Below are positions 9,421 through 17,535 of a DNA stretch of 64,000 nt, piece after piece. Position numbers and translations under genes: made by a program. The first letter of the stretch is position 1, and each line of letters begins with the position of its first letter. The stretch comes from Parabacteroides goldsteinii (GTDB lineage: Bacteria > Bacteroidota > Bacteroidia > Bacteroidales > Tannerellaceae), in the NCBI RefSeq assembly GCF_015550595.1, contig NZ_JADNBB010000016.1, forward strand, positions 62,001 to 126,000, written 5' to 3'. The notes under the pieces are model-generated. The model saw nothing but the letters and a program-made list of their open reading frames with translations. It did no database searches and was not told the origin of the DNA.

Positions 9421-10320
9421 TTACAATTCGTTAATTTCCTTTACCGACAATCCGGTACATTGAGCAATCGTTTCAATATTAATTCCCTGTTTTTTAAAAT
9501 TGGCAGCAATAAGGCGTTGTTCTTCTGCCTTACCTTCGACTATGCCTTCAGCCTTGCCTTTCTCCATACCGTCGTCAAAACTAGTATCGAGTGCTGCTGA
9601 AAGGTCACGTTCGACGGAGAGGCTCAGTTCATATTCCAGTCGTTGATCGGGAGTCATGCGCTCTACCTCCACGATACTTTTCAGTTTGCGGAATATCTGA
9701 TTGTTCAGTTCTTCGGGTAATCGTTCCATGATCTCGATATTATTTAATACATATAACCACTTCTTATAAAGCGTATCACACTCATGCAAAGGTAATACAA
9801 ATTTCGGCATTTCAAGATAGATTTCATTAAGCGTTTCGCTGAAAGGAATCTTCAGTTCACGATCCATGCGCACAATATCCCAACGGTATTTCTCCGGACG
9901 CGATGGATCCATGATATAGTTCAGTACGCAAACGACATACACTTTACTGATATGATAGTTCCACCGTTTACGAATCCTTTCATCCGGTTCTTTTTCCAAC
10001 TTCTCTTTTACGATCATGGATTGTTGCTGGATGGCAAAGGATGCATAATACAATACTCTGTCGGAGAAGTATTTCTGGCGGCTTTTTTGCATTTCCACAA
10101 TAAAAACCTCTCCGCTTTCATTCTCGCAGAAGATATCGAATACGGCACGCCGCTGGTCCTGTTTCAGACCAAGCATCTCCACATTGCGAAAAGTGATGTC
10201 TACGATTACTTCCTGTTGAATGACTTCATTAAGGAAACTAATGATAAGATCTTTACTTACTTCACTGCCGAAAATCTTTTTCCAGCCGTAATCCGAGAAA
10301 GGATTGATAAATTTGTTCAT
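9421..10320 (-). CDS. Rpn family PD-(D/E)XK nuclease / putative transposase-like protein
   Basis: The 299-residue protein opens with the Rpn signature FINPFSDYGWKKIFGSE. Its PD-(D/E)XK core is visible as Asp62 in VFDIFCE and Glu76-x-Gln78 followed by Lys79 in VEMQK. Rpn proteins (also annotated as PD-(D/E)XK nuclease family transposases) promote RecA-independent recombination and are very common in Bacteroidales. The C-terminal tail has the usual low-complexity repeat (EKGKAEGIVEGKAEE) and ends in a small helix-turn-helix-like segment (NIETIAQCTGLSVKEINEL). No inverted repeats flank it, so it is treated as a resident gene and not an insertion sequence. Confidence 0.9.
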   Translation of the reverse strand: MNKFINPFSDYGWKKIFGSEVSKDLIISFLNEVIQQEVIVDITFRNVEMLGLKQDQRRAVFDIFCENESGEVFIVEMQKSRQKYFSDRVLYYASFAIQQQSMIVKEKLEKEPDERIRKRWNYHISKVYVVCVLNYIMDPSRPEKYRWDIVRMDRELKIPFSETLNEIYLEMPKFVLPLHECDTLYKKWLYVLNNIEIMERLPEELNNQIFRKLKSIVEVERMTPDQRLEYELSLSVERDLSAALDTSFDDGMEKGKAEGIVEGKAEEQRLIAANFKKQGINIETIAQCTGLSVKEINEL

Positions 10321-10357
10321 AATTAATAGGTTTGATATATCCGTTAATAAATATGAG

Positions 10358-10365
10358 CAAATGTA
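10358..10365 (-). promoter_or_regulatory. -7 promoter element for the Rpn-like gene
   Basis: CAAATGTA on the plus strand reads TACATTTG on the minus strand, an exact TAnnTTTG, 38 bp upstream of the start codon. Confidence 0.5.
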
Positions 10366-10433
10366 GATAATTATTTCTATAAACCGGTTATTCTATTTGA
10401 ATATTTTTTATGAGGCAAAGCCTTATATTACAA

Positions 10434-10458
10434 AAAGAGGGTGCTTTACACCCTCTTT
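10434..10458. terminator. Hairpin after the large surface protein gene
   Basis: Arms AAAGAGGGTG (10434-10443) and CACCCTCTTT (10449-10458) pair exactly around CTTTA, 5 bp past the stop of the minus-strand gene at 10463. The A/T flanks fit an intrinsic terminator in either direction. Confidence 0.8.
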
Positions 10459-10462
10459 CTAT

Positions 10463-13400
10463 TTACTTTACAATTATCTTTTCCGATCCTACCCCATCCA
10501 ATACAAGGACATAAATGCCGGAGGCAATATTCCCGATGCGGTTTTCGCCGGGAAGAAGTTCGGTGCTGCGGATCACGCGCCCACTGATATCGATCAGCCG
10601 CAATCGCATGGCACGCGGGGCAGCGACATAAATTGCCTTATCTTCGGTACGGATATCGATGCCGCCATCGATCCATTCGTTCGCTGTCGGATGATCCTTG
10701 ACGATGCCCTCGATCTCGATGGAAGTATCCTGACATACCTGTTTCAGTACATATTTCTTCCCGTCGCCCGATTCGATTGTAACGCCATTAGCTTTTACTA
10801 CCGGTTGCGATTGTTCAAGATAGCCTTCATCAACTGTCAAAGAGAATGTGAAGTCAGTCCAATCTTCTACCTTGTAGCTGCCTGCCACCGGATCGGTTGC
10901 CGCACCCTCTATGGCGGGGAGCGTGACGGTGTAACGAACCGGGGCGGAATCGTCGGGATCGTCGGGATCGACAGGAGGATTTACCGGAGGCACGGATGAT
11001 GCTTTGAAAGTTGCCGTCACCGTTACGTTATCGGCAGGCATCAGGAAGGTTGTTCCGGTGATGGCTCCCGTTATGCCACCGTCGGTAGTATAGGACAACG
11101 TTTCCTGTTTGTAGCCTTGCGTAGGATTGACAGTCAGGGTGACGGTTTCGCCTTCGGTGGCTTGCGTCTTGTCGGCGGTGACTGTACCGTGGTCGATCGG
11201 GGAAGCGATCGCAATGGTATATTGTTTGGGAGTGATAGAAAATGTTCCGACTTCCAAATCTGTTATATTCTTATAGTTATCACCTTCGGCTACGTCGATC
11301 TTTACGGTGTATTCGCCAACTCCGATCGGGTCGGTTTCCACACCCTCTTTATAATATTTGATGGTGATAGCACCAATACCTGTCAAACCGGATTTAGCTT
11401 CAACAGTAGCTTCCTTTTTAGAATCGTTGCAGGCGAGATCGGTCGGGGCGGCAAAGGTAAAGTCTGCAGCTGTCAGGTCGGCTCTATTGACTGTTACAGT
11501 AATAGTTCGGTTTACCTTATGAGTGACTTCATTATAACCATTAACCCTGCTCCAATCATAATTAGTATAATCCGTAACAGGGAAACAAGCTGTGTAACCG
11601 GAATTAGTTACAGTCGGCACAATCGTTCCATCCATCCATTGCCAGCCGTCGGTGATTGTTATTCCGGATAGCTTTGTTCCATATGTTACAGAGGATGGCG
11701 AAAGAACTGCCGGTGTTCCCGGATCACTGGCTATTGCCTTATTCACCGTGACGGAAAGATTCTTCGATACTGTTTTATAATTCTTCGTATCGGCAGGCGT
11801 AAATGTGGCGGCAAAAGTATTCGGAGGTGAACTAACATTTCCAACAGAAGTTCCCGAAGCATTCCATGCCCAACCACCCGGTAATACGACATCTATCAAT
11901 GTCTGTCCATAAGTAGCCGTTAGCGCATTCGGTTCTGTATAATCAGCAGCCGTATTACCTTCGGCTTTTTCGATTGTCAAAGTCTTTGTTTGTTCGCCGG
12001 CAGTCAGGCTTGTTGCCGAGCCGCCATAGTTGGCGGTAAGTGTGTAGCTTCCGACATTCAATCCTTTCGTATCGAAAGTAAACGTATAATCGCCTGAGCC
12101 GGTAACTGTTTTGTGATCGGAAAAGTATATATTTGCTCCGTCCGTCAATGTCAGTTGCACGCTGTTCATGGCAGCACTGCGGAAAGTTACTTTTTCTGTA
12201 ACCGTGAGTTTTACTTTCAGCTCATTGCTTTCTTTGTTATAAGTTGCAGTAATATCACCGGCTTCAAAAGCTATTGCAGAGTTGTCGGTGGGAGTAGTTG
12301 TCGAACCTGCATCAAATGTAAAGTATCCTTTATTCCTGCCATCACCACCTACACCTGCGGAAACATAAGTCGCTGTGTAAGTCGTAACACTGTTATCATT
12401 TTTGCGTACAGTAATAGTATGATCCGCACCTGTCATATAAAGATATAACTTATTATCACCTGCATAGTTTTGATTAATATAATAAGGGTTATTATCTACC
12501 GAAATATCGGTTACATTTTCTATTTCGGGGGTGATGCCGAGATAAACATTATTTGTAATCGATGCATTAATTGTCCCATCTGTATATAATGATCCTCCTT
12601 CAATAGTTAATGTTCCACTGTTCTCTTTATCATATCCTCCACCTATTGATGAACTTCCACCACTTGATCCTTTCTTTACCTTTATAGTACCTCCTTTAAC
12701 AATAACAGTTCCACATCTTTCCTTTTTTGTTCCACCTATTCCTGCACAGTCTCTACCTCCTGCTACATCGATATATCCTCCTGTAATAGTCAGCGCATGT
12801 CCTTCAGAAACACGAATACCTGCACCGCCTTCTGCTCTATCGGGATCTGAGCCTCCTTTAATATTAATATTTCCATCACTAATTAAAATATTATCTCCTT
12901 CAATTGCAGAGGTTACACAACCTGTTTCTGGTAACTGAATATTTATATTCCCACCAGTGATAGTTATATCTTTTGCTGTTATATTTTTATCTTCTGTATT
13001 ATTGATTGTTCCTTTGTTTATAATCACTTTATTTCCGGAAATAGGACAGTCAGTGAGAGTACCACCATTAATAACTATCTTATCATTTAATTTACAGTTT
13101 CTATAGTTCCCACTTGCTATTGTTATATCACCATTTAATTCACAATCCGAATAATCTTTTATCAATGTCACCGGATTTTTAAAGTTTAAAGTACAATTGG
13201 TAAAAGAATTGTTTGTATTATCAAACTTTATAATATTAAGTATAATGCAGTTTGTAAATATCCCACTATTAATAGTCACATCACCATTAATAACTCTATT
13301 ATCATTTAATTTACAGTTTGTATAGTTCCCGCTTGCTATTGTTATATTACCATTAAATTTACAATCTGAATAATCTTTCACCAATGTCACCGGATTTTTA

Positions 13401-14161
13401 AAGTTTAAAGTACAATTAGTAAAAGAATTGTTTGTATTATCAAACTTTATAATATTAGAGACAGTACAGTCAGTGAAAGTACCACCATTAATAATTACAT
13501 TATAAAAAGGATCTCCATTTCCAGAGCCAGCATTGGTTCCACCATTAGCAGTTATATTTCCTCCGTTAATAACGACATTTTCACCGGAATAACTACCAAT
13601 ACCATAACCGGAATAATTACCCCAATAATTGCTATACCCATTTCCTCCCTTAGCAATAATCGTTCCGGAATTTATAGTTATAGATCCAGCCTCCAAGCTT
13701 CTTTTTGTACCGATTCCTGCACCGGAGTTTTTTAAAGACTGTCCTCCAGTAGCTGTTAATTTCCCATCTCCCTTGATAATAACAGATGCACCTTTTGGTA
13801 CTTCTAAACCAGATGACATTCCATTTGATTCCAAAACATTCGTATTTGTCAATGTTATAGTGGCACTTGCATTTTTATTTATATGAAATGCTGCATTTCC
13901 ATCTCCATAGTAATCAAATGATGTAAATTGTATATCTGCATTATTTAATGTGATATCAGCTGTTACCTCTTCTGCGATCACAATCCGATCCGTCGTTGTT
14001 GTCCCCGAAAAGGTTAGTGCCGTCCCGGTCAGGACAGTATATACATTATCCTTGTAAGAATAATCCGTATTCTGTGTACCACCTGTAACCGTCAAACCTT
14101 CCGCTGCCAATGTTAGCGGAAGAAACAGGATAGATAAACATAAAAGTAGTATTGTTTTCAT
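10463..14161 (-). CDS. Large secreted surface protein: beta-helix repeats, MBG-like domains, InlB-type repeat, C-terminal sorting-like domain
   Basis: The 1232-residue protein starts with a cleavable signal (MKTILLLCLSILFLPLTLAAEG). Residues about 25-560 are short GG-rich repeats (for example INGGTFTDC, ITGGNINI) typical of a right-handed parallel beta-helix, and they include a near-exact 73-residue duplication. About 640-1000 holds repeated MBG/immunoglobulin-like units (LTATYGQTL, VTVNKA). About 1000-1080 is an InlB/Listeria-Bacteroides-type repeat with MPADNVTVTATF. A Pro/Asp linker follows, and the end (IDISGRVIRS, ending GIYVLVLDGVGSEKIIVK) resembles type IX secretion C-terminal sorting domains, though no T9SS genes are in view. 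It lies 22 bp after the DUF6261-like gene. Adhesin is a reasonable guess; the ligand is unknown. Confidence 0.8.
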   Translation of the reverse strand: MKTILLLCLSILFLPLTLAAEGLTVTGGTQNTDYSYKDNVYTVLTGTALTFSGTTTTDRIVIAEEVTADITLNNADIQFTSFDYYGDGNAAFHINKNASATITLTNTNVLESNGMSSGLEVPKGASVIIKGDGKLTATGGQSLKNSGAGIGTKRSLEAGSITINSGTIIAKGGNGYSNYWGNYSGYGIGSYSGENVVINGGNITANGGTNAGSGNGDPFYNVIINGGTFTDCTVSNIIKFDNTNNSFTNCTLNFKNPVTLVKDYSDCKFNGNITIASGNYTNCKLNDNRVINGDVTINSGIFTNCIILNIIKFDNTNNSFTNCTLNFKNPVTLIKDYSDCELNGDITIASGNYRNCKLNDKIVINGGTLTDCPISGNKVIINKGTINNTEDKNITAKDITITGGNINIQLPETGCVTSAIEGDNILISDGNINIKGGSDPDRAEGGAGIRVSEGHALTITGGYIDVAGGRDCAGIGGTKKERCGTVIVKGGTIKVKKGSSGGSSSIGGGYDKENSGTLTIEGGSLYTDGTINASITNNVYLGITPEIENVTDISVDNNPYYINQNYAGDNKLYLYMTGADHTITVRKNDNSVTTYTATYVSAGVGGDGRNKGYFTFDAGSTTTPTDNSAIAFEAGDITATYNKESNELKVKLTVTEKVTFRSAAMNSVQLTLTDGANIYFSDHKTVTGSGDYTFTFDTKGLNVGSYTLTANYGGSATSLTAGEQTKTLTIEKAEGNTAADYTEPNALTATYGQTLIDVVLPGGWAWNASGTSVGNVSSPPNTFAATFTPADTKNYKTVSKNLSVTVNKAIASDPGTPAVLSPSSVTYGTKLSGITITDGWQWMDGTIVPTVTNSGYTACFPVTDYTNYDWSRVNGYNEVTHKVNRTITVTVNRADLTAADFTFAAPTDLACNDSKKEATVEAKSGLTGIGAITIKYYKEGVETDPIGVGEYTVKIDVAEGDNYKNITDLEVGTFSITPKQYTIAIASPIDHGTVTADKTQATEGETVTLTVNPTQGYKQETLSYTTDGGITGAITGTTFLMPADNVTVTATFKASSVPPVNPPVDPDDPDDSAPVRYTVTLPAIEGAATDPVAGSYKVEDWTDFTFSLTVDEGYLEQSQPVVKANGVTIESGDGKKYVLKQVCQDTSIEIEGIVKDHPTANEWIDGGIDIRTEDKAIYVAAPRAMRLRLIDISGRVIRSTELLPGENRIGNIASGIYVLVLDGVGSEKIIVK
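13082..13474. repeat. 219-bp direct repeat inside the surface protein gene
   Basis: Matching stretches recur with a period of 219 bp: ATCATTTAAT begins at 13082 and 13301, and CAATGTCACCGGA begins at 13163 and 13382. The period equals 73 codons, so the reading frame is kept. The repeat is visibly richer in A/T than the rest of the gene. Confidence 0.85.
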
Positions 14162-14183
14162 TTTTTATTTATTTGATTGATAA

Positions 14184-14981
14184 TTATTCGATAACCGGAC
14201 GATCATCATCGCCGCCGCCTGATGGCGGGGTGGTCGGCTGGTTGCTTGCGCCACTGTCGGTCTTTCCGCCTTTGGCGGCACCGCTGCGGAGTGAGATCGT
14301 AACACGTACCTTGTCGATCAGGGCATTCCAAAATGCAAAAAGAGTCAGGTAATCCGTATCACCGTCGCGACGGGACAGGAAGTTCAACTGGTCGACCAGC
14401 TTATCGTAAGCGATATTCAATTCCCGGCGCGTGACCGGCGTTTTGCGGGGTATATTACGGTGTCCCGTTTCCGTCAGTTTTTTAGCAAGGATATTTTTTG
14501 CTTCATTGTTGACCGTTTCCAGTTGCGTCACACGATCCTCCAACTTAAGCAATTTGATAAGATCCTTATAATCATCCGATTTAAAATAGGCAACGATACT
14601 TTCCGTCTTTCCGATAATATCTTCGAAAGACAGTTGGCTGATATATTTAAACTGATCGACTACGATCTTTAGGCTGACAGCCGCCGCTGCAATATCGTTG
14701 TTTGAATTACTCAGATCGCCCGATATCTTTTTGAAAAGTCCGTCACGTGAAGCATTCAGCCTGCGTTTCGCTTCGTTCGACTTTCTGGTATATTCGCTTT
14801 TGCTCAAACGGTTCAGGCTGTTGTCGAATTGGATGATACAGGCGTCGAAGCTGTCGAACTCAGGTTTAAAAAGCGAAATATCCCTGTCGGCTCGCTGGAT
14901 TTCGTTTTTTACGGAGATACATAAAGTTAGCCATTCGTTGGCTCTTAATCGTGTCTTAGGGCATGTTTGTATGTTTGCCAT
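14184..14981 (-). CDS. DUF6261-like protein with acidic C-terminal tail GGGDDDRPVIE
   Basis: The 265-residue protein is largely helical and has no signal peptide or membrane helix. It resembles DUF6261 proteins of Bacteroidales, whose function is unknown; this family call is tentative. After the helical body comes a Gly/Ser/Pro linker and then the tail GGGDDDRPVIE. Nearly the same ending (GGDDDDRPVIE) closes the unrelated HU-like protein at 44427-44885 in the injection-system locus. The gene is followed after 22 bp by the large surface protein, so the two probably form an operon. Upstream lies the array of 42-bp dyad repeats (15054-15279). A role cannot be assigned. Confidence 0.7.
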   Translation of the reverse strand: MANIQTCPKTRLRANEWLTLCISVKNEIQRADRDISLFKPEFDSFDACIIQFDNSLNRLSKSEYTRKSNEAKRRLNASRDGLFKKISGDLSNSNNDIAAAAVSLKIVVDQFKYISQLSFEDIIGKTESIVAYFKSDDYKDLIKLLKLEDRVTQLETVNNEAKNILAKKLTETGHRNIPRKTPVTRRELNIAYDKLVDQLNFLSRRDGDTDYLTLFAFWNALIDKVRVTISLRSGAAKGGKTDSGASNQPTTPPSGGGDDDRPVIE

Positions 14982-15053
14982 AATGTAGATGATTTAATGA
15001 TTAGTATTTAGTCGGATATTATTTGCTGATAATACATAATAATAATGTATATC

Positions 15054-15279
15054 GTCGTAGAGGTACGACGGGTGTGTATAACGTTGGATTATGTTGCCGT
15101 AGGGGTACAAAGGTATTTTACAACGGTGGATTGTGTCGTCGTAGGCCTTCGACGGTGTTTTACAACGGTGAATGGCATTGTCGTAGGGGTACGATGGTGT
15201 CTTACAACGTTGGATTACGTCGTCGTAGGGATACGAAGGTATTTTACAACAGTGGATGGCATCGTCGTAGGCCTTCGAC
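15054..15279. repeat. Six dyads GTCGTA-N4-TACGAC on an exact 42-bp period
   Basis: Dyads start at 15054, 15096, 15138, 15180, 15222 and 15264. The first is perfect (GTCGTA, GAGG, TACGAC); copies 3 and 6 read GTCGTA-GGCC-TTCGAC; the second is the most decayed. Between dyads lies a conserved segment like TTTTACAACGGTGGATT. The minus strand has a 115-codon frame across it (14994-15341) that would encode 14-residue repeats such as SYPYDDVIQRCKTP. The period is about four helical turns, so the dyads would face the same side of DNA. Confidence 0.9.
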
Positions 15280-15380
15280 GAAATAATATAGGAATATATT
15301 ATTTTATTTAGATAGGCGATTTGCATTTTTTGCTCTTTCATGTCTGTTAATACTAGTGTTTTTTAATTAAATGACTAGCT

Positions 15381-15405
15381 AAAACGATCGTTTTTTTTAG
15401 TCATT
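15381..15405. repeat. 25-bp dyad element, copy 1
   Basis: The copy consists of the palindrome AAAACGATCGTTTT followed by TTTTAGTCATT, identical to the copy at 15558-15582. Here flanking ATGACTA (15371-15377) and TAGTCAT (15398-15404) lie symmetrically about the same centre, giving a 34-bp interrupted palindrome. Confidence 0.85.
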
Positions 15406-15523
15406 ATATCCGCTAATATTTTAACACAATTACACAATAATACAGGCTTTAATTTTCAATTTATATTCCGCTGATTTTAAGTAAGAAAAAGTAGATATTT
15501 ATTGTTTTGCAAATAATTATTTT

Positions 15524-15531
15524 TAACTTTG
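15524..15531 (+). promoter_or_regulatory. Candidate -7 element upstream of marR
   Basis: TAACTTTG matches TAnnTTTG; a TTG lies 19 nt upstream (15502-15504). Transcription from here would run straight into the second dyad element (15558-15582), a position typical of an operator, and would give marR a leader of roughly 240 nt. Confidence 0.4.
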
Positions 15532-15557
15532 TCAGATTATAAAAATGATGGCGAGAA

Positions 15558-15582
15558 AAAACGATCGTTTTTTTTAGTCATT
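15558..15582. repeat. 25-bp dyad element, copy 2
   Basis: This is an exact copy of 15381-15405, 177 bp away. The core palindrome is longer here: AAAAAACGATCGTTTTTT (15556-15573). It may be an operator or a hairpin ahead of the marR efflux operon. Confidence 0.85.
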
Positions 15583-15754
15583 TTTACACAACTTTAAATA
15601 TCTGATAATTAGATATTTAAATACACACACCAATTCAAACAATAAATATCCTCCCCTAATATCCTTTGTTCATAAATTAATGAGAAGCATTGATATCTAT
15701 CCTTTCCTAAAAAATAAATAGTCAAACATTAAACCAATATCCAAAAGAAATACA

Positions 15755-15762
15755 TACCTTTG
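15755..15762 (+). promoter_or_regulatory. Candidate -7 element adjacent to marR
   Basis: TACCTTTG matches TAnnTTTG 20 bp before the marR ATG. No convincing -33 element was found at the expected spacing. Confidence 0.45.
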
Positions 15763-15782
15763 CGCCAACAAAGAGAACAAGT

Positions 15783-16226
15783 ATGACAGCAAATGGCGAA
15801 TTAGCCCACGAACTCAACCTTTTGGTTCTAAAAACACGAATGACTTTCCGGCAAACGATCCAACGGTTGCTCAAGCAGAATAATATCGATATGACTTTCG
15901 AAATGCTGCAAATCATGCACTGCCTGTGGAAAGAACAAGGAGTCAGCCAACAAACACTGGCTGAAAAGACGGCTAAAGACAAAGCCTGCCTGACCAACCT
16001 GATCAATAACCTGGAAAAGAAGAACTGGGTGATCCGGCAGGAAGACTCCAACGACCGGAGGAATAAACTGATCTTCCTCACTCCCGAAGGTGAAGAAATG
16101 GCCAGACGCATAAAATCGATGTTGAAAGATATGTATGACCAGATAGGCGAACGAATGAATCCCCGTCACATGGAATCGTGTATGAAGCAATTGACTAAGC
16201 TGAATGAGATATTTGATAAGATATAG
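15783..16226 (+). CDS. MarR family transcriptional regulator of the efflux operon
   Basis: The 147-residue protein has the MarR winged-helix layout: a recognition segment VSQQTLAEKTAKDKACLTNLINNLEKKNWV (about 54-83), then the wing with the family signature DSNDRRNKLIFLTPEGEE (about 87-104), and dimerisation helices at both ends. MarR proteins usually repress an adjacent transporter operon and are released by small phenolic or toxic ligands. The gene overlaps the next one (TolC-like) by 23 bp, so repressor and pump are co-transcribed and probably autoregulated. Confidence 0.92.
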   Translation: MTANGELAHELNLLVLKTRMTFRQTIQRLLKQNNIDMTFEMLQIMHCLWKEQGVSQQTLAEKTAKDKACLTNLINNLEKKNWVIRQEDSNDRRNKLIFLTPEGEEMARRIKSMLKDMYDQIGERMNPRHMESCMKQLTKLNEIFDKI

Positions 16227-17514
16227 TTTATTATTGTTACTGTTTATTCTGAAGCCTGTTGCGATTCGTTCCCAACAGGCTTATTCTCTTACCCTCGACG
16301 AATTATTCCGTCTGGGCACAGAGAATAGTCTGCAACTGAAAGCCACCCGCATGCAGGAGGTGATCGCTGCCGACAAGGAAAAGACGGCACAAACATCGAG
16401 GTTGCCGGATATCCATATCGGGGCTACAACGGGATATATCGGACAGCCGACCGTCTTCCGGAAAGGACTCTCGCAACCCGTACATCCGGATATGCCGGAT
16501 TGGTCGCATAATTATAATGTAGAAGTTACGCAACCGATCTACCGGGGAGGAAAAATTCATTATACGATCGAACGTTCCTCATTGGAAAAGCAGATCGCCG
16601 CCCTGAATTCGACCAATAATGAAGCCGAGATAAAACTACTTCTGCTCAGCCGGTATATGGATCTTTTCAGCTTGTATAAACAAAAGGATGTATTCGCCCG
16701 GAATGTGGAAGAGTCGACCCGCCGGTTGGAAGATATCCGCCGCTTAAAGAAGGAAGGGATCGTCACCCGTAATGACGAACTGCGCAGTGAACTGCAACTG
16801 ACCAACGATCAGCTGGCCTATCGGGAGGCGGACGACAACATCGCCATCGTCTCCCAGCAAATGGATGTCATCCTCGGGCTGGATGAAATGCTGCTCCTCC
16901 AACCGGATACGACCCTGCTCTATACGGCCGTCTCGCTGCAAAGTTATGAAGAGTATGTACGCCAGGCTTATGAGAACTATCCCGAGTTGCAAATCGCCCG
17001 GTACAATACCCGGCTGGCACAGAATGATATCCGGCTGGCCAGGGCCGATTATCTTCCTACGCTCTCCATCCGTGCAGCCAATACATTGGCGCGTCCGTTG
17101 AGTACTACGATGGAAGATATGTTTTCCAACAACTGGAATGTCGCGCTCAGTCTGTCTTACAACCTCTCTTCGTTGTATCAGAATAAACATAAGATGCACG
17201 AAGTAAAACAATATGTCAATATTCAGAAGAATCGGGAGGAACAGATCATGCAGGATATCCGTGTCAACGTGAAAAGTGCCTGGATCAAACATCATGAGGC
17301 ACTCGACCGGGTACAGGCCCTGCTCCTGTCGGTCCGCCAGGCGGAAGAGAATTACCGGATCGTACGGAACCGGTATCTGAACCAGCTCTCTATCCTGACC
17401 GACCTCCTGGATGCAAGCAGTATCCGGCTGGAAGCCGACCTGCAACTGACAAATGCACGGACGGAGGTTATTTACAGCTACTACCAACTGATGCGTTCAT
17501 GCGGTAATTTATAA
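16204..17514 (+). CDS. TolC family outer-membrane efflux protein
   Basis: The 436-residue protein starts with a signal peptide (MRYLIRYSLLLLLFILKP, ending SQQAYS) and then the OEP pattern LTLDELFRLGTENSLQLKATR. Two OEP repeats of long coiled helices are visible, with the second beginning near YVRQAYENYPELQIARYNTRLAQNDIRLARADYLPTL. It should form the trimeric outer-membrane channel for the HlyD and MFS proteins encoded next. Its ATG lies within the end of marR; the next gene follows after 21 bp. Confidence 0.93.
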   Translation: MRYLIRYSLLLLLFILKPVAIRSQQAYSLTLDELFRLGTENSLQLKATRMQEVIAADKEKTAQTSRLPDIHIGATTGYIGQPTVFRKGLSQPVHPDMPDWSHNYNVEVTQPIYRGGKIHYTIERSSLEKQIAALNSTNNEAEIKLLLLSRYMDLFSLYKQKDVFARNVEESTRRLEDIRRLKKEGIVTRNDELRSELQLTNDQLAYREADDNIAIVSQQMDVILGLDEMLLLQPDTTLLYTAVSLQSYEEYVRQAYENYPELQIARYNTRLAQNDIRLARADYLPTLSIRAANTLARPLSTTMEDMFSNNWNVALSLSYNLSSLYQNKHKMHEVKQYVNIQKNREEQIMQDIRVNVKSAWIKHHEALDRVQALLLSVRQAEENYRIVRNRYLNQLSILTDLLDASSIRLEADLQLTNARTEVIYSYYQLMRSCGNL

Positions 17515-17535
17515 TCAGAATAAAAACAGATCGAT

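Larger units (their letters stand above)
14982..15782. other. 800-bp gene-poor region with dyad array and two dyad elements
   Basis: No convincing gene is seen here. The stretch contains the 42-bp-period dyad array (15054-15279), two copies of a 25-bp dyad element (15381-15405 and 15558-15582) and candidate -7 elements at 15524 and 15755 reading toward marR. The rest is very A/T-rich. Open frames cross the dyad array on both strands only because its period is a multiple of three. Confidence 0.7.

Noticed and set aside
9421-10320. Insertion sequence around the Rpn-like gene
   Set aside because: No terminal inverted repeats or target duplications were visible at its borders; the flanking hairpin belongs to a shared terminator.
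15054-15279. CRISPR array
   Set aside because: Repeats are directly adjacent with conserved spacers and no unique spacer sequence, and no cas genes are near.
15023-15311. Plus-strand open frames across the 42-bp repeats
   Set aside because: All frames stay open because the period is divisible by three; there is no promoter or ribosome site and the encoded sequence is Arg-rich low complexity. The dyad reading explains the conserved parts better.
16744-17487. 247-codon minus-strand frame opposite the tolC-like gene
   Set aside because: The forward TolC protein has clear family motifs and fits an operon; the reverse frame has no recognisable domain and no promoter.
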